This document shows positions 1 to 12,887 of a stretch of 64,000 nt of DNA, one piece after another. The stretch is taken from contig NZ_BJZV01000004.1 in NCBI RefSeq assembly GCF_007992215.1, forward strand, positions 124,001-188,000, in the 5' to 3' direction. The notes below the pieces were generated by a model. It did not search any database. It was not told where the DNA came from and saw only the letters and a list, made by a program, of their open reading frames with translations. Source of the DNA: Methylobacterium gnaphalii (GTDB lineage: Bacteria; Pseudomonadota; Alphaproteobacteria; Rhizobiales; Beijerinckiaceae). The translations under genes were made by a program, and so were the position numbers. The first letter of the stretch is position 1. Each line of letters opens with the position of its first letter.

Positions 1-212
1 ATCCGGCCGTGCCGCACGGTGAGCCGAACCCGATCGTCCGCCACCAGCCGCGCATGCCGGCCCACCATGTCGGCATGGTCCAGAAGCTTGAGGCAGAGCG
101 AAGATTTCCCGGAACCGGCGGGTCCCCGGATCAGGACGCCATCCTCGCCGAGGACGAGGCAGGTGGCATGGCAGGTGAGCCCGGAGGCCGTGTCCTGCCT
201 GCTCCCGCTCAC
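1..212 (-). CDS. hprK: HPr kinase/phosphorylase, short alphaproteobacterial form (3' part outside window)
   Basis: The visible N-terminal 70 residues contain a P-loop, GPAGSGKSS, near residue 29, preceded by a small beta-strand region (TCLVLGEDGVLIRG). This is the compact HprK of alphaproteobacteria, which lacks the N-terminal domain of the Firmicute enzyme. The family phosphorylates HPr on serine and so tunes the nitrogen/carbon phosphotransferase system in the cytosol. The GTG start overlaps the chvG stop as GTGA, so the gene is probably co-translated with chvG. The chvI-chvG-hprK order is the known Rhizobiales arrangement. The C-terminal catalytic part lies beyond base 1. Confidence 0.9.
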   Translation of the reverse strand, partial: MSGSRQDTASGLTCHATCLVLGEDGVLIRGPAGSGKSSLCLKLLDHADMVGRHARLVADDRVRLTVRHGR

Positions 213-2098
213 GCCGCTTTCTCGTCAGGTCCGAACAGATCGGCGCGCGAGGCTGGCGGCAGCCGGACCGTGAAGCGGGCGCCGCGTACCGTTGGCTGGC
301 CGTCCTCGTCGGCGGGACCGGGTCGGTTCTCGGCACGGATGGTGCCGCGATGCGCCTGGATGATCTGGCGCGAGATCGACAGGCCGAGCCCGGAATTCTG
401 ACCGAAGCCCTGCTCCGGCCGGTCGGTGTAGAAGCGCTCGAAGATGCGCTCCAGGGCATGCTCAGGAATACCCGGGCCCTCGTCCTCGACGATGAACTCG
501 ATCTCCTTGGCCGAGCGACGCAGGGCGACCCGCACCGCTGCACCGGGCGGCGAGAACGAGCGCGCATTGTCGAGGAGGTTGTTCACGACCTGGCCGAGGC
601 GGCTGTCATGGCCGACGATGCGGAACGGATCGTCGATCTCGCTCGGCGGCTTCTCCAGGTCGAACTTGATGATCGCTGCGCCCGCGCGCCGGCGCTCGTT
701 CGCCACCGAGACGACGGTGGTGAGCAGCTTCTTGAGGTCGACCCGCCGCGCTTCGGCGCGGGCGAGTTCGGCATCGAGGCGCGAGGCGTCGGAGATGTCG
801 CTGATCAGGCGATCCAGGCGCTTCACGTCGTGCTGGATGATCTCCAGGAGCCGCCCGCGCGACTCGTCGGACTTGGCCAGCGGCAGGGTTTCGACGGCGC
901 TGCGCAGCGAGGTCAGCGGGTTCTTCAACTCGTGGCTGACGTCGGCCGCGAAGCTCTCGATGGCGTCGATGCGGCGGTAGAGCGCCTGGGTCATCTCGCG
1001 CAGCGTGCCGGAGAGATGCCCGATCTCGTCGGTACGGCTGGTGAAGTCAGGAATTTCCTGGCGTGACTTGATGCCCATGCGCACCTTCTCGGCCGCGTCG
1101 GCGAGGCGGCGCACCGGCCCGGCGATGGCGCCCGCGAGCAGGATCGAGAGCACCAGCATCACCGCGGCGGCCACGAGAAACACCTGGAGCAGGCCGAAAC
1201 GCTCTGAAGCGATGACCCGGTCGATGTCGTCGCCTTGAGTCGAGACCATCAGGGCGCCGCGCACGCCGCCGGTGCGCTGGATCGGCACGGCCACCGAGAC
1301 CACGGTCTCGCCGAGCTCGTTCCGGCGCACGATGGTGCCGCGTGAACCGGACAGGGCCGCCTCGACCTCCTTGAGGCTGCGGCCGTTCTGCGGGCCGACC
1401 TCCTCGGTCGTCCCGGTGCGGTCGCCGAGCATCAGGCCGAGGATGCGGATCTGCAGGAAGTCCCAGCTGCGTTCGAGGAAGTTGCGCTTGTGGCGCGGCG
1501 TCGGATCGGGTCGTCCGGCATCGCCCCGCGTCGAGAGGGAGCGCGTGTCGAACAGCAGACCGCCCTCCTGGTCATAGACGCGGGCGCGATGGCCCGTCGG
1601 CGTCACCAGACGGCGCAGCAGCGGCGCGACCTTTTCCGGGTTCAGGGGAAAGCTCAGCGCGGAGGGGTCGTCCTCGCCTTCCTTGCCCTCGCCGGCCTGG
1701 AGCTGGAGCAGGCGGTCGGGATCGACGCGGATGGTGTCGGTATCGACGGAAGCCTGCGCGGCGAGTGCGCCCGCGATGATCTCGCCCTGCACGAGAAGGC
1801 TCTGGATGCGGGCCTGGATCAGCCCCTGCCGGAACTGGTTCAGGTAGAGGAAGCCGACCAGCAGGACGATCAGCCCAACGAGGTTCAGGACGACGATGCG
1901 CCGCGTCAGGCTCGACGAGGCGCGCTGGCCGATGCCGTTCCAGATGTCGCTCAGCCAGTTCAGCGGCGGCTGACGGAACAGCGCCGCGAGCGTGCTGAGG
2001 CGGCCGGCCGGACGCGAGCCGGCGTCGCCGGACGAGGACGTGCGGAAGAAGGGTGCGAGCATCGCGCTGAAGCGCTTCGTCCTGTGGAGAGCTTTCAC
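209..2098 (-). CDS. chvG: Sensor histidine kinase ChvG (ExoS-type)
   Basis: Inner-membrane sensor kinase of 629 residues. Transmembrane segments lie near residues 67-87 and 302-326 and flank a periplasmic domain of about 215 residues. A HAMP region, a HisKA domain with phospho-acceptor His389 in [10 protein letters not shown], and an HATPase domain with N-box NNLLDNA follow. In Sinorhizobium and Agrobacterium, ChvG responds to acidity and envelope state under control of periplasmic ExoR; exoR is not in this window. The start overlaps the chvI stop as ATGA and the end overlaps hprK, so the three genes form a tight operon read leftward. Identification rests on motifs plus the diagnostic neighbours. 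Confidence 0.93.
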   Translation of the reverse strand: MKALHRTKRFSAMLAPFFRTSSSGDAGSRPAGRLSTLAALFRQPPLNWLSDIWNGIGQRASSSLTRRIVVLNLVGLIVLLVGFLYLNQFRQGLIQARIQSLLVQGEIIAGALAAQASVDTDTIRVDPDRLLQLQAGEGKEGEDDPSALSFPLNPEKVAPLLRRLVTPTGHRARVYDQEGGLLFDTRSLSTRGDAGRPDPTPRHKRNFLERSWDFLQIRILGLMLGDRTGTTEEVGPQNGRSLKEVEAALSGSRGTIVRRNELGETVVSVAVPIQRTGGVRGALMVSTQGDDIDRVIASERFGLLQVFLVAAAVMLVLSILLAGAIAGPVRRLADAAEKVRMGIKSRQEIPDFTSRTDEIGHLSGTLREMTQALYRRIDAIESFAADVSHELKNPLTSLRSAVETLPLAKSDESRGRLLEIIQHDVKRLDRLISDISDASRLDAELARAEARRVDLKKLLTTVVSVANERRRAGAAIIKFDLEKPPSEIDDPFRIVGHDSRLGQVVNNLLDNARSFSPPGAAVRVALRRSAKEIEFIVEDEGPGIPEHALERIFERFYTDRPEQGFGQNSGLGLSISRQIIQAHRGTIRAENRPGPADEDGQPTVRGARFTVRLPPASRADLFGPDEKAA

Positions 2099-2805
2099 GC
2101 TTCCTTGAAGCGGTAGCCGACGCCGTAAAGCGTCTCGATCATGTCGAAGCTGGTGTCGGTCACCTTGAACTTCTTGCGCAGCCGCTTGATGTGGCTGTCG
2201 ATGGTCCGGTCGTCGACATAGACCTGGTCGTCATAGGCTGCGTCCATCAGAGCGTTGCGGCTCTTCACGACGCCAGGGCGCTGGGCGAGCGACTGCAGAA
2301 TCAGGAACTCGGTGACCGTCAGCGTCACCGGCTCGCCCTTCCAGGTGCAGGTGTGGCGCTCGGGGTCCATCATCAGCTGGCCGCGCTCCAGGGAGCGAGC
2401 GGCGGCTTCGGCGTCGGCCTTGGCGGCGTTGGCCGGATCCTTCGGGGCGAAGCGGCGCAGCACCGCCTTCACGCGCTCGACCAGGAGCCGTTGCGAGAAC
2501 GGCTTATGGATGAAGTCGTCCGCGCCCATCTTGAGGCCGAACAGTTCGTCGATCTCCTCGTCTTTCGAGGTCAGGAAGATCACGGGAAGGTCGGATTTCT
2601 GCCGCAGGCGCCTGAGAAGCTCCATCCCGTCCATGCGCGGCATCTTGATGTCGAAGATCGCGAGATCGGGCGGCGAGTGCTTCAGCCCATCGAGCGCCGA
2701 GGCACCGTCGGTATAGGTCTGGATGCGGTAGCCTTCGGTCTCGAGCGCGATCGAAACCGAGGTGAGGATGTTCCGGTCGTCGTCGACGAGGGCGATGGTC
2801 GGCAT
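2095..2805 (-). CDS. chvI: Response regulator ChvI (OmpR/PhoB class)
   Basis: 236 residues: an N-terminal receiver with acidic pocket LVDDD, phospho-acceptor Asp in [10 protein letters not shown] and the conserved Lys in HKPFSQ, then a winged-helix DNA-binding domain ending GVGYRFKEA. It is the partner of ChvG and a transcription factor for envelope, exopolysaccharide and motility genes in related bacteria. I chose the ATG at 2805, preceded by AGGGA about six bases upstream, over an in-frame GTG at 2829 that has no visible ribosome site. It is the first gene of chvI-chvG-hprK and diverges from the HugZ-like gene, so the 266-base gap to 3072 should hold both promoters. Confidence 0.93.
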   Translation of the reverse strand: MPTIALVDDDRNILTSVSIALETEGYRIQTYTDGASALDGLKHSPPDLAIFDIKMPRMDGMELLRRLRQKSDLPVIFLTSKDEEIDELFGLKMGADDFIHKPFSQRLLVERVKAVLRRFAPKDPANAAKADAEAAARSLERGQLMMDPERHTCTWKGEPVTLTVTEFLILQSLAQRPGVVKSRNALMDAAYDDQVYVDDRTIDSHIKRLRKKFKVTDTSFDMIETLYGVGYRFKEA

Positions 2806-3071
2806 TCGCTTTCCCTGACTAGTCGGCACGCCGGCGGATGGTCATGAAAAAGCCGCCCCGGCCCCGATCCTGTTGAACAGGCTTGTCATCGATACGGATG
2901 GCGGCCCGCTTCGGGACGGACCGGTTCGCGCATCTGAGCTGTGTCCTTTACGACCATCGCTGGAAAAAAGCGAGTGAGTCTCATAGCTTGGCCGTATAGA
3001 GGCCTCCGCGACGTCCCGCCCTCGTGCCATGTGCTGCGGCCTCGCTATGCTCGCCTCTCGGGGAAGAAACG

Positions 3072-3884
3072 ATGTCCGAGACCGAGCCGTCCAACCAAGT
3101 GTCTGAGCCGGCAGGCGTCTCACCGCGCGAGCAGGCCCGGCCGCTTCCCGCGGGCGAGGCAGGCTTCGACGCGATCGGCCTCGGCCGGCATCTCCTGCGC
3201 ACGATCCGCTCCGGAGCCCTCGCGACGCTCGATCCGGAGAGCGGCATCCCCTTCGCCTCGCTCGTCACCATCGCCACCGACGTGGACGGCACCCCGCTGA
3301 TGCTGCTGTCGCGGCTCTCGGCGCATACTCGCAACCTGATGGCCGATCCGCGCGCCTCGCTGCTGTTCTCGGCCGGCGGCAAGGGCGATCCGCTCGCCCA
3401 TCCCCGGCTCACCGTGACCGGCCGTGCCGTTCGCACGGAGGAGCCGCGGGCGCGCGAGCGCTTTCTCGCCCGCCATCCGAAGGCAAAGTTCTACGCGGAT
3501 TTCCCCGATTTCGGCTTCTTCGCGCTTCAGCCGATCGCTGGCCACCTCAATGGCGGCTTCGCCAAGGCCGCGACGCTCGCCCCGGCGGACCTGCTGCTCG
3601 ACGTGACGCAGGCCGAAGCGGTGATGGCGGGTGAGCGCGGCGCCGTCGAGCACATGAACGCGGACCATCTCGATGCGATCGCACTCTACGCGCAGGGCGT
3701 CGGCGAGGAGGGAGGCGGCTGGCGGCTGACCGGCCTCGACCCGGAGGGCATGGACCTGATCTCCGGCGACCGCACGGCGCGCGTGCTCTATCCGAGCCCG
3801 GTCTCCGACATGGGCAGCCTGCGCAAGAGTCTCGTTGCGATGGCGCAGGCAGCGCGGGCAGGCGGCGAGAGCCATCCCGGCTGA
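3072..3884 (+). CDS. HugZ-like FMN-binding split-barrel / DUF2470 protein
   Basis: 270 residues. Residues about 30-170 form a pyridoxamine-oxidase-like split barrel ([36 protein letters not shown]). The C-terminal 85 residues match the DUF2470/HugZ C domain, beginning [11 protein letters not shown]. Members of this family bind FMN or heme, and HugZ-type members take part in heme breakdown or iron use. The start follows GGGAAGAAACG. A heme-iron role would fit an Irr-regulated organism, but no heme-transport genes are adjacent, so the substrate is unassigned. Confidence 0.85.
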   Translation: MSETEPSNQVSEPAGVSPREQARPLPAGEAGFDAIGLGRHLLRTIRSGALATLDPESGIPFASLVTIATDVDGTPLMLLSRLSAHTRNLMADPRASLLFSAGGKGDPLAHPRLTVTGRAVRTEEPRARERFLARHPKAKFYADFPDFGFFALQPIAGHLNGGFAKAATLAPADLLLDVTQAEAVMAGERGAVEHMNADHLDAIALYAQGVGEEGGGWRLTGLDPEGMDLISGDRTARVLYPSPVSDMGSLRKSLVAMAQAARAGGESHPG

Positions 3885-4020
3885 GCTTGTCCTCGACGTC
3901 TTGCGCTGCCGCCTTGGCGCTGAGCCCGCCCGCTGCTATCTCCCGCGGCTCATACGTTTCCCTCTTCAGACCTGCCGTGCGCCGCCAGCCCATCCGCCGG
4001 GCCGCCTCGCGCCGGGGACC

Positions 4021-5829
<1,809 letters not shown>

Positions 5830-6023
5830 AACTTACATGTCTTTCTCACCTCCTCGGCGCGGGACGAAGTGCGTCCATTCGGGGAGGTCGAATGATCGCT
5901 ATGGTACAACTGTTGGACAGATCGCTCGATCACACGCAGGCATCTCGACAGACAGCCGAATGGCAGGCAGACGTTGCAGTAATCCAAGCGGGTCAGAATG
6001 GCGGTGATTGCCGCTCATTCTCC

Positions 6024-6038
6024 TAGTCCACCGGACTA
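6024..6038. promoter_or_regulatory. Perfect 6-bp dyad upstream of the kaiC-like gene
   Basis: TAGTCC-ACC-GGACTA is a perfect inverted repeat 50 bases before the kaiC-like start, in the 258-base gap after lepA. Its size and position suit an operator or promoter element. No matching regulator is known to me, and a dyad of this length could occur by chance. Confidence 0.25.
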
Positions 6039-6087
6039 AGATCCGTTCATTGGTGAACCTGTCGCGGCACAGCCACGTTCGAAGGTC

Positions 6088-7587
6088 ATGACTACGACTG
6101 ACGCGATCCACGACAAGGCCGCCTTCGCCATTTCCGGTCTCGACGATGTTCTCGGGGGCGGATTGGCACGGAACCGGCTCTATCTGCTGGAAGGCGATCC
6201 CGGCACCGGCAAGACCACGGTCGCATTGCAGTTCCTGCGGGAAGGCGCGCGACTCGGTGAGCGGGTGATGCACATCTCGCTCTCGGAGACTGAGGGTGAG
6301 CTGCGCGATGCGGCCCGATCGCATGGCTGGTCGCTCGACGAGAACATCGACATCTTCGAGCTGATCCCGCCGGAGAGCCTGCTCGACGCCAACCAGCAGC
6401 AGAGCCTGCTCTACTCCTCGGACCTGGAGCTCGGCGAGAGCACCAAGCTGATCTTCGAGCGGGTCGACGCGGTCAGGCCCGTCCGCGTCGTGCTCGACAG
6501 CCTGTCCGAGATCCGGCTGCTAGCGGGGGGCTCGCTGCGCTACCGCCGCCAGATCCTCGCCCTGAAGCACTACTTCGCCCGGCAGGGTGCCACGGTGCTG
6601 ATGCTCGACGACCTCACCAGCGACGTCATGGACAAGGCGGTCCACAGCATCGCGCACGGCGTGATCCGGCTGGAGGAACTCGCGCCCACTTACGGGTCCG
6701 AGCGCCGCCGGCTTCGAGTGATCAAGTATCGCGGCCAGCGCTTCCGCGGCGGCAATCACGACTTCGCCATCACCACGGGCGGGGTGGAGGTGTTCCCGCG
6801 CCTGGTCTCGCTGGAGCACAAGACGGAGTTTCAGCGGACGCGGCTTGCCTGCGGTATCGCGGAGGTCGACACTCTGCTCGGCGGCGGCATCGACGCCGGA
6901 TCGAGTACGCTGATCCTGGGGCCAGCCGGAACCGGCAAGTCGCTATTCTCTGTCCAGTACGTCTGCGCGGCCGTGGCGCGTGGCGAGCGGGCCGCGATGT
7001 TCATCTTCGACGAAGAGCTCGGCCTGCTCCTGGAGCGCACGCGTGCCATGGGTTTCGACCTGCAGAGCATGCGCGATAGCGGTCGGCTCGCGATCGAGCA
7101 GGTCGACGCTGCGGAGCTCTCGCCCGGCGAGTTCGCGCACAAGGTCAGGGGCGTCGTCGACAACCTGCAGGCCAAGACCGTGGTGGTCGACAGCCTCAAT
7201 GGCTACCAAGCGTCGATGCCGGAGGAGGGCGCCCTGATCCTCCACATCCACGAGTTGCTGCAGTACCTGAACCGGCAGGGGGCAGCGACCTTCGTCACCG
7301 TTGCCCAGCACGGGCTCGTCGGAGATATGAAATCGCCCGTCGATGTGACCTACCTCGCGGATACGGTGATCCTGCTGCGCTACTTCGAGGCGGTGGGAGA
7401 GATGCGCCGGGCGATCTCGGTGGTGAAGAAGCGCACCGGCGCACACGAGAACACCATCCGCGAGTACCGCATCACGAACGGCGGCCTGCAGGTCGGCGCG
7501 CCGATTAAGGCTTTCCAGGGTGTATTTCGTGGGATCCCGTCGCTCGTCAGGGAGAGCGTTCCGCTCTTGGACGACGACGCATCGTGA
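6088..7587 (+). CDS. KaiC-like double RecA-domain ATPase
   Basis: 499 residues in two tandem RecA/KaiC domains. The first has Walker A GDPGTGKT (36-43) and Walker B VVLDSLSE. The second has Walker A GPAGTGKS (278-285) and Walker B VVVDSLNG. By hand alignment with Synechococcus KaiC, the CI catalytic Glu pair reads Ser66-Glu67, the CII pair reads Asp308-Glu309, and the CII phosphosite Ser-Thr reads Thr421-Tyr422 in DVTYLADTVILL. The family forms ATP-bound hexamers, some of which autophosphorylate. No kaiB or kaiA is nearby. The stop overlaps the start of a histidine kinase gene, so the two probably work together. The ribosome site is poor: GAAGG lies only two bases before ATG. Confidence 0.9.
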   Translation: MTTTDAIHDKAAFAISGLDDVLGGGLARNRLYLLEGDPGTGKTTVALQFLREGARLGERVMHISLSETEGELRDAARSHGWSLDENIDIFELIPPESLLDANQQQSLLYSSDLELGESTKLIFERVDAVRPVRVVLDSLSEIRLLAGGSLRYRRQILALKHYFARQGATVLMLDDLTSDVMDKAVHSIAHGVIRLEELAPTYGSERRRLRVIKYRGQRFRGGNHDFAITTGGVEVFPRLVSLEHKTEFQRTRLACGIAEVDTLLGGGIDAGSSTLILGPAGTGKSLFSVQYVCAAVARGERAAMFIFDEELGLLLERTRAMGFDLQSMRDSGRLAIEQVDAAELSPGEFAHKVRGVVDNLQAKTVVVDSLNGYQASMPEEGALILHIHELLQYLNRQGAATFVTVAQHGLVGDMKSPVDVTYLADTVILLRYFEAVGEMRRAISVVKKRTGAHENTIREYRITNGGLQVGAPIKAFQGVFRGIPSLVRESVPLLDDDAS

Positions 7588-8675
7588 CGGTTCCCGGTAA
7601 TCCGAATTCCGAACGTGTGCTGATCCTCGCCCCGCACGGGCGTGACGCTACGATCGCCTCGGGCCTGCTCCACGAGGCAGGGCTTCGCCCCCTGATCTGC
7701 GAGGATGTCACCGCCCTGCACCGCGGCCTCGAGGAGATCGCTGGCATGGCGCTCGTCACCGAGGAATCCGTGCGTTCGGCGGACCTCTCCGCCATTAGCC
7801 GCTGGATCGCGGCGCAGCCGGCCTGGTCGGATATGCCTTTCGTGGTCCTGACCAGCCACGGCGGCGGCATCGAACGCAATCCGGCTTTGACGCGGCTCGC
7901 GGAGGTCTTCGGCAACGCCACCTTCCTGGAGCGCCCGTTCCATCCGACGACCCTGGTCAGCATGGTGCAGGCGGCGCTACGCGGCCGCCGCCGCCAGTAC
8001 GAGGCGCGCGGGCGCCTGGAAGACCTTCGCCTCGGTGAGGCGCGACTCAAGGTGATGCTCGCCGCCGAGAAGGTTGCCGCCGAGCACCAACGGCTGCTGA
8101 TAGACGAGCTGAATCACCGGGTGAAGAACACGCTCGCGACGGTGCAGTCGATCGCGATGCAAACCCTGCGCAACGCCGACAACACCGCTCAGGCGAACGA
8201 GGCGCTGGAGCAGCGCCTGCTCGCGCTCTCGCGCGCCCATGACGTGCTCACCCGCGAGAACTGGGACGGGGCCGATCTCCACGACGTGGTGACCCAGGCG
8301 ATCGCACCATTCCGCGATCGCGACGGCCACCGCTTCCGTGTTGAGGGACCGGATGTGCGCCTCAACCCGCGCATGTCGCTCGCCATCGCCATGGCGTTGC
8401 AGGAGCTCGCTACCAACGCCGTGAAGTATGGCGCCCTCTCCAATCCGGTCGGATTCGTCACGATCACCTGGTCGTCGGAGAGGAAGCATGGGCTCGATGC
8501 GCACCTGAGCTTCCTCTGGCAGGAGCAGGATGGGCCGCCCGTCGTAGCGCCCCAGCGCCGCGGCTTCGGCTCCCGGCTGATCGAGCGCAGCCTGGCGCGC
8601 GACCTCGACGGCACCGTCGAGATCGCCTTCGAGCAGACCGGCGTGGTCTGCCGGATCGAGGCGCCGCTGGCGTAA
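7584..8675 (+). CDS. HWE/HisKA_2-type histidine kinase with N-terminal pseudo-receiver
   Basis: 363 residues. Residues 10-130 look like a receiver fold, but there is no acidic pocket at strand 1 (LILAPHGRD), no Asp at the phospho-acceptor strand (MALVTEES), and Arg-Pro replaces the Lys-Pro near residue 117. A coiled linker (about 137-170) leads to the phospho-acceptor His178 in ELNHRVKNTL and an ATPase domain with N-box ELATNAVKYGALS and the WxE motif at 312-314. HWE kinases normally have His just before the N-box Glu; here it is Gln273. The protein is soluble. Its GTG start overlaps the kaiC-like stop (GTGA), indicating translational coupling. It probably reads or controls the KaiC-like ATPase; the downstream regulator is unknown. 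Confidence 0.88.
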   Translation: MTVPGNPNSERVLILAPHGRDATIASGLLHEAGLRPLICEDVTALHRGLEEIAGMALVTEESVRSADLSAISRWIAAQPAWSDMPFVVLTSHGGGIERNPALTRLAEVFGNATFLERPFHPTTLVSMVQAALRGRRRQYEARGRLEDLRLGEARLKVMLAAEKVAAEHQRLLIDELNHRVKNTLATVQSIAMQTLRNADNTAQANEALEQRLLALSRAHDVLTRENWDGADLHDVVTQAIAPFRDRDGHRFRVEGPDVRLNPRMSLAIAMALQELATNAVKYGALSNPVGFVTITWSSERKHGLDAHLSFLWQEQDGPPVVAPQRRGFGSRLIERSLARDLDGTVEIAFEQTGVVCRIEAPLA

Positions 8676-8691
8676 GGCCGTTGGCGCCCGG

Positions 8692-9621
8692 CTAGAGCCC
8701 GTAGGCGAGGTCAATCGCCGCCCGTGCGAGCAGGCCGTCGCGCGGGCGCAGCGCGTCGAGCACGGAGAAATGGTTCGCCTTCGACACGGGGATGAGGGCG
8801 CCGGGAGCGTGCTGCGCGGCGCGAAAGGCGTGGAACACGCGCGAATTCTCGACGAGCGGCGACAGCTCCGCGCTGCCGTAGGCCAGCGTCAGCGGCTTCT
8901 CGACGGCCGGCAGGCGCAGGGGCGAGAGTGAAGCAACCTCCTCGTCTGTGAGCTTGAGCTTGTCGTTGAGATAAGTGTCGCGTAGCGGCGCCAGCTCGAA
9001 GATCCCGGAAATCGCGAGCCCGGCCTGCACGCTCGGATGCGCCAGCAGCTGCGCGGCGAGATGCCCGCCCGCCGACCAGCCCGAAATGATGACCGGTCCG
9101 GCGATGCCGTGCTTCGGGCCTTCGGTGCCCAGCCAATCCAGGGCCGAGATCAGCTCGGCCACGATCTGCGAAAGGGTGGCGTCCGGAGCCAGGGTGTAGC
9201 CGGGTAGCGCCGCCGACATCCCGGCCTCGCGCACGCCGTCGGTCAGGCAGGAGAAGCTCTCGCGCGAGCGTGCCTGCCAATAGCCGCCGTGGATGAAGAC
9301 GAAGCAGGGGGCCTTGGGGTCCTTGGCCGGGAACAGGTCCCAACGGTTGCGCTCCCCCTTGCCGTAGGGGAGGTCGACCGTGTCCTTGTGTGCCTTGCGC
9401 AGCTCAGCCGAGGCCGCATTCCAGCGGTCGATCATACCGGCGCCCTCGGGCACCGCCGCACTGTTGTTGTAGGCGGCGTCGCGCTCGGCCCGGTTCATCG
9501 TCGCCCAATTGTCCGGACCCTCGACGAGGTTCTGCGCGGCGCTTGGCGCCGCGATCAGCCCGGCACCGATGAGCGCTCCCGCGCTGCCGGCGATCAGGGT
9601 GCGGCGACTGGGATCGGTCAT
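8692..9621 (-). CDS. Tat-exported alpha/beta hydrolase (arylformamidase/esterase-like)
   Basis: 309 residues beginning with a twin-arginine signal (SRRTLIAGSAGALIGAG, likely cleavage after PSAAQ near residue 30). The mature part has the oxyanion motif HGGYW and the nucleophile elbow GWSAGG of the carboxylesterase/kynurenine-formamidase family, with a C-terminal catalytic His in KANHFS. A periplasmic esterase or amidase role is likely and the substrate unknown. It faces the kaiC-kinase operon tail to tail with only 16 bases between stops. Confidence 0.82.
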   Translation of the reverse strand: MTDPSRRTLIAGSAGALIGAGLIAAPSAAQNLVEGPDNWATMNRAERDAAYNNSAAVPEGAGMIDRWNAASAELRKAHKDTVDLPYGKGERNRWDLFPAKDPKAPCFVFIHGGYWQARSRESFSCLTDGVREAGMSAALPGYTLAPDATLSQIVAELISALDWLGTEGPKHGIAGPVIISGWSAGGHLAAQLLAHPSVQAGLAISGIFELAPLRDTYLNDKLKLTDEEVASLSPLRLPAVEKPLTLAYGSAELSPLVENSRVFHAFRAAQHAPGALIPVSKANHFSVLDALRPRDGLLARAAIDLAYGL

Positions 9622-9779
9622 GGAGGCTCCGGCTGGCAGGATGCTGCGCCGGTGATCTGTGCGCTACGCCTTACGGTCAAGCAAGCAGGCGCCCTGCCTC
9701 GCCTTCGAGGCGAGGGGGACGATGCGCAGGCATGGTGGAGCGGGCGTCCAAGCCTGAACCGAGGCCACTCCGGCCGCTG

Positions 9780-9808
9780 CGCGCCCTCCCAGTAGGGAGG
9801 AGGGCGCG
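9780..9808 (-). terminator. Hairpin after typA
   Basis: Ten-base-pair GC stem, CGCGCCCTCC / GGAGGGCGCG, with a 9-base loop, starting nine bases beyond the typA stop. No T tract follows on the leftward strand, so it may act as a Rho-assisted terminator or as a 3' end stabiliser. Confidence 0.5.
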
Positions 9809-9816
9809 TGGAGGCT

Positions 9817-11634
<1,818 letters not shown>

Positions 11635-11935
11635 CGGGAGTATGGCGTCCGAAACGGGTCGAGCCCGACGGGGCGGGGACCGCTTCTTGCGGTCCTCGAC
11701 GTCGGGCGGGGAGGGCTGGATCGTGTCGCGCTGCAATAGAGACAGCCGGCCCATCCGGCAAGGCACACGCACGCATGCCATGTTCTCGTCGGCACAGTGA
11801 CGTGAGGCGCCGCGGCGAATCAGCCCGACATGGGCGCCGAAACGTGTTGACGGGGCAAGGCAGTCACGGGCGCGGCCAGCAACCTGCTATAAGACCGGAT
11901 CGTCTCCTCGTTTTCGATGCTCAGCGGATATCGCC
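11635..11935. other. Intergenic region between divergent typA and minC
   Basis: About 300 bases between two divergent starts. It must carry both promoters. I see no convincing -35/-10 pair and no small reading frame with a ribosome site. AACCTGCTATAAG near 11881 offers a TATAAG-like -10 for minC at a plausible distance. Confidence 0.4.
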
Positions 11936-12664
11936 TTGACCGGCCCTGACCCCTCCCGCCCGCCGATCCGCTTCCGCGGCCGCTCGTTCCTGGCGATGGT
12001 GCTGGCACCGGTCCCGCCGATCGCTCAATGGCTGGACGAGCTCGACGCGCTCAAGCAGCGTGCGCCGGCCTTCCTCACCGTGCGGGCGCTGATCCTCGAC
12101 GTGACGGGTCTGAGTTTCGACCGCTCGGACCTCGCCGACCTCTGCGCCGAGCTTGCCAAGCGCAACATCACCATTCTCGGCATCGAGGGCATCGGCCCGA
12201 CTGCCCTCGGCCCCGGCTTCCCGCCGCCACTGACGGGCGGGAAGGCCGCCGACGATGTGATCGTGCCCGAGGGCAACGCGGCTCCCGCAGCTCCCGCCGT
12301 TCCAGTCCCGGCCGCCGCCGCCAAGCCCACGCGAGCGCGCTCCCTGGTGCTCGATCAGCCGGTCCGCTCGGGGCAGGTCATCCAGCATCTCGACGGCGAC
12401 GTCACGGTAATGGGCTCGGTCGCCTCAGGCTCTGAGATCATCGCGGGGGGCTCGATCCACGTCTATGGCGCGCTGCGCGGGCGGGCCATCGCCGGCGCGG
12501 TGGGCGATGCCAACGCCCGCATCGTCGCCCGCCGCTTCGAACCGGAGCTCATCGCCATCGACGGCCTCTACAAGACGGCCGACGATCTCGGCCAGAAGCT
12601 TCGGGGACAGGCCGTGCACGCGCGGCTCCACGACGACACCATTGTCGTGGCCGCGCTCGATTGA
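11936..12664 (+). CDS. minC: Septum site-determining protein MinC
   Basis: 242 residues. The N-terminal FtsZ-interacting domain (about 1-100) is followed by an Ala/Pro linker (120-140) and the C-terminal beta-helix dimerisation domain with DGDVTVMGSVASGSEI and GSIHVYGALRGRA, the MinC_C signature. It blocks FtsZ ring assembly at the poles when recruited by MinD. The best start is a TTG; no in-frame ATG precedes the domain. minD and minE, usually immediately downstream, are absent here: minC is followed by 275 non-coding bases with hairpins and an opposing gene. Confidence 0.92.
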   Translation: MTGPDPSRPPIRFRGRSFLAMVLAPVPPIAQWLDELDALKQRAPAFLTVRALILDVTGLSFDRSDLADLCAELAKRNITILGIEGIGPTALGPGFPPPLTGGKAADDVIVPEGNAAPAAPAVPVPAAAAKPTRARSLVLDQPVRSGQVIQHLDGDVTVMGSVASGSEIIAGGSIHVYGALRGRAIAGAVGDANARIVARRFEPELIAIDGLYKTADDLGQKLRGQAVHARLHDDTIVVAALD

Positions 12665-12804
12665 GCGACAGGTTGAGGGCTCTGGAGAGCATCGTGACGC
12701 AAAACCGGCCCGCGCTCCTCACAGCGGCGCGGAACTGCGGGACGCCGGGGAACCGGATGTGTTTGCGATCACTGCGCGCCGTGAGGTTCCACGGCGTCCC
12801 GCGT

Positions 12805-12822
12805 CACCCCATCGCTGGGGTG
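12805..12822. terminator. Small hairpin after minC
   Basis: Perfect CACCCC-ATCGCT-GGGGTG hairpin 140 bases downstream of minC. No T tract follows it. It may be part of the repeat-rich segment that continues to 12922. Confidence 0.3.
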
Positions 12823-12887
12823 TATTCCTGGGCTATGCCCCCGGCGGCTCACCGCGCGGGGACGATGACGTGCATCCGGATCGCATC

